The notes beneath the pieces are model-generated. The model did no database searches. It had not been told where the DNA came from and was given only the letters and a program-made list of their open reading frames with translations. Source: Schistocerca nitens (lineage: Eukaryota; Arthropoda; Insecta; Orthoptera; Acrididae). Taken from it: a stretch of DNA of 64,000 nucleotides. The DNA is taken from the NCBI RefSeq assembly GCF_023898315.1, contig NC_064616.1, positions 707,759,389-707,823,388 on the forward strand, in the 5' to 3' direction. A program made the position numbers and the translations under genes. This document shows, piece by piece, positions 62,965 to 64,000 of this stretch (within the stretch, counting starts at the first letter, position 1; every line of letters begins with the position of its first letter).

Positions 62965-64000
62965 CATTCCCCAAGGGGCTCGCAGTTCCTTCCCCTATCC
63001 CCGGTCCTTCCCCGTTGCCACCTCCTTCCCCTCTCTTGGTTTTGCGATTTATGTTGACCTGGCTATTCCTCTGGTTTCCAGTATTGGTGGCAATTTTGTT
63101 CCTTTTGCCTGTTTTTTCACCCTTTCAGTCCCCACTTGAGGTTTGACCTCCTGTTTTCAGTCGGAGCCATATGGGGAAGAACTCACTCCCTAGCATCTAC
63201 AGTGTGGATTCCTCTCCCCCCTCCCTTCCTCTCACCCTTCCCCACTGTAGCCCTCTTCCACTCTGCTAGGTCACCAGCACATGTAGCCAGTCCGTGTGGT
63301 CGAGCTGTTATGTAGCCATATGGCTGAGCCCCCTGACAACGCTGGGATCACATTATTGATACCTGAGCTGTTCCCTCCCAGTTCATGCTAAGGAGTGGTT
63401 GCTTGTCTTCTTGGAGCATTGGAACTCCTGGCAACAGTCGCCATGCCAGACCGCCCTTACTGTGGCTGGGTGGCGCCCATGGGGAAAGCCCCTGTTCAGA
63501 GTGGGTGATATCAGGGCAGATGTTTGGCGCATGGAGCATATCAAGCTGCAAAAATCTGGCCATTCTCACACGGCCATCTCTTCGAATGGTGAAGGATCCT
63601 TAAATACTGCCTCACATGACCTGACAGCCTTCCCTTCCCTGGCTACCCAATGGGAGGAGTGCCAGGCTCACCGTCTTGGGCTGAAACCCTTTCCCCGTTA
63701 CCTTGTCTGTACTAGGACGGATGGGCACACTTTCATCACCACAAAGCCATTGTTTTTCATGGAAAATATCGAGGACATGTTTGGTGATGTGGAGTCTATT
63801 AGTAAGATGCGCTCGGCTCCCTGTTGATCAAAGCTTCTTCTGCCACCCAATCTGCAGCTCTTCATGCCTGTGATTGTCTTCACAATGTCCCAGTGTCTAT
63901 CACTCCTCACCAATCTCTGAACATGGTCCAGGGCGTCATTTTTCATAGGGACCTCATCTTGCAAACTGATGAGGAACTCCGGTCTAATCTGGAGCGCCGT
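62965..64000 (+). mobile_element. 5' end of a LINE (5'UTR and start of ORF1), runs off window
   Basis: A C-rich leader begins near 62975 (GGGGCTCGCAGTTCC) and contains GGTCACCAGCACATGTAGCC and TGGCTGAGCCCCCTGACAAC. It is followed from about 63500 by the ORF1 segment. The leader and ORF1 order are as I remember for an abundant grasshopper LINE of the I/jockey-related group. The 3' half of a possibly related LINE lies at 28180-29980. Because the 5' leader is present, this copy may be full length beyond the edge. Confidence 0.65.
63500..64000 (+). pseudogene. LINE ORF1 (partial, one frameshift)
   Basis: An open frame gives VWRMEHIKLQKSGHSHTAIS, LGLKPFPRYLVCTRTDGHTF, and FMENIEDMFGDVESISKMRS, then breaks near 63815. 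The next frame continues without stop to the window end: GSLLIKASSATQSAALHACD, CLHNVPVSITPHQSLNMVQG, and LILQTDEELRSNLERR. The chain resembles ORF1 proteins with an RNA-recognition-type fold in I/jockey-like LINEs. No zinc knuckles are reached before the edge. Confidence 0.7.

Overview
The window looks like an insect genome, most likely an orthopteran such as a Schistocerca grasshopper. This rests on very long AT-rich introns, low gene density, and tRNA-derived SINEs and inverted tRNA-like repeats of kinds I associate with grasshoppers. No sequence search was run, so the species is inference.

Only one host gene is visible. It is an orthologue of MINDY3 (FAM188A), a K48-linkage deubiquitinase, on the + strand. 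Six coding exons (16036-16135, 16214-16347, 33864-34093, 38904-39018, 55032-55185, 59365-59502) join in consistent phase with GT/AG boundaries. They give about 290 residues, including the expected catalytic Cys (residue 53) and His (residue 288). The first intron is 78 nt; the next four are 17.5, 4.8, 16.0 and 4.2 kb. The C-terminal exons must lie beyond the right edge.

Left flank (1-15.4 kb): a SINE inserted beside a zinc-knuckle remnant; a deleted mariner element; a Polinton/Maverick-like remnant; LINE reverse transcriptase fragments; an almost intact Tc1-like element sitting in the target-site duplication of a Penelope-like foldback; and a head-to-head LINE pair. The MINDY3 5' region follows.

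Intron 2 (16.3-33.9 kb): an inverted tRNA-like SINE with an 11-bp target duplication; a broken multi-copy ORF with RNase H-like motifs; a long-terminal-inverted-repeat element carrying tRNA-like segments; a LINE with RNase H; and a recent 5'-truncated LINE with a 545-codon ORF and a 10-bp target duplication.

Introns 3 and 4 (34-55 kb): three SINE families, three mariner-type fragments or deleted copies, an antisense Penelope-like element with GIY-YIG endonuclease, an antisense LINE, a Helitron helicase fragment, a pogo-type non-autonomous element, and a second broken RNase H-like ORF family on the minus strand (49.88-52.15 kb). Introns 5 and 6 (55-63 kb): a second Penelope-like foldback and a degraded Tc1-like element containing a 29-bp tandem array of about 23 units. 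The 5' end of a LINE (5'UTR and ORF1) runs off the right edge.

The most unusual items are the two foldbacks with matching architecture, the nested Tc1 insertion in a target duplication, the two unnamed RNase H-like ORF families, and the homogenised 29-bp array. Nothing here is a bacterial-type system, CRISPR array or operon. Coordinates of degraded elements are approximate because they were read by eye.
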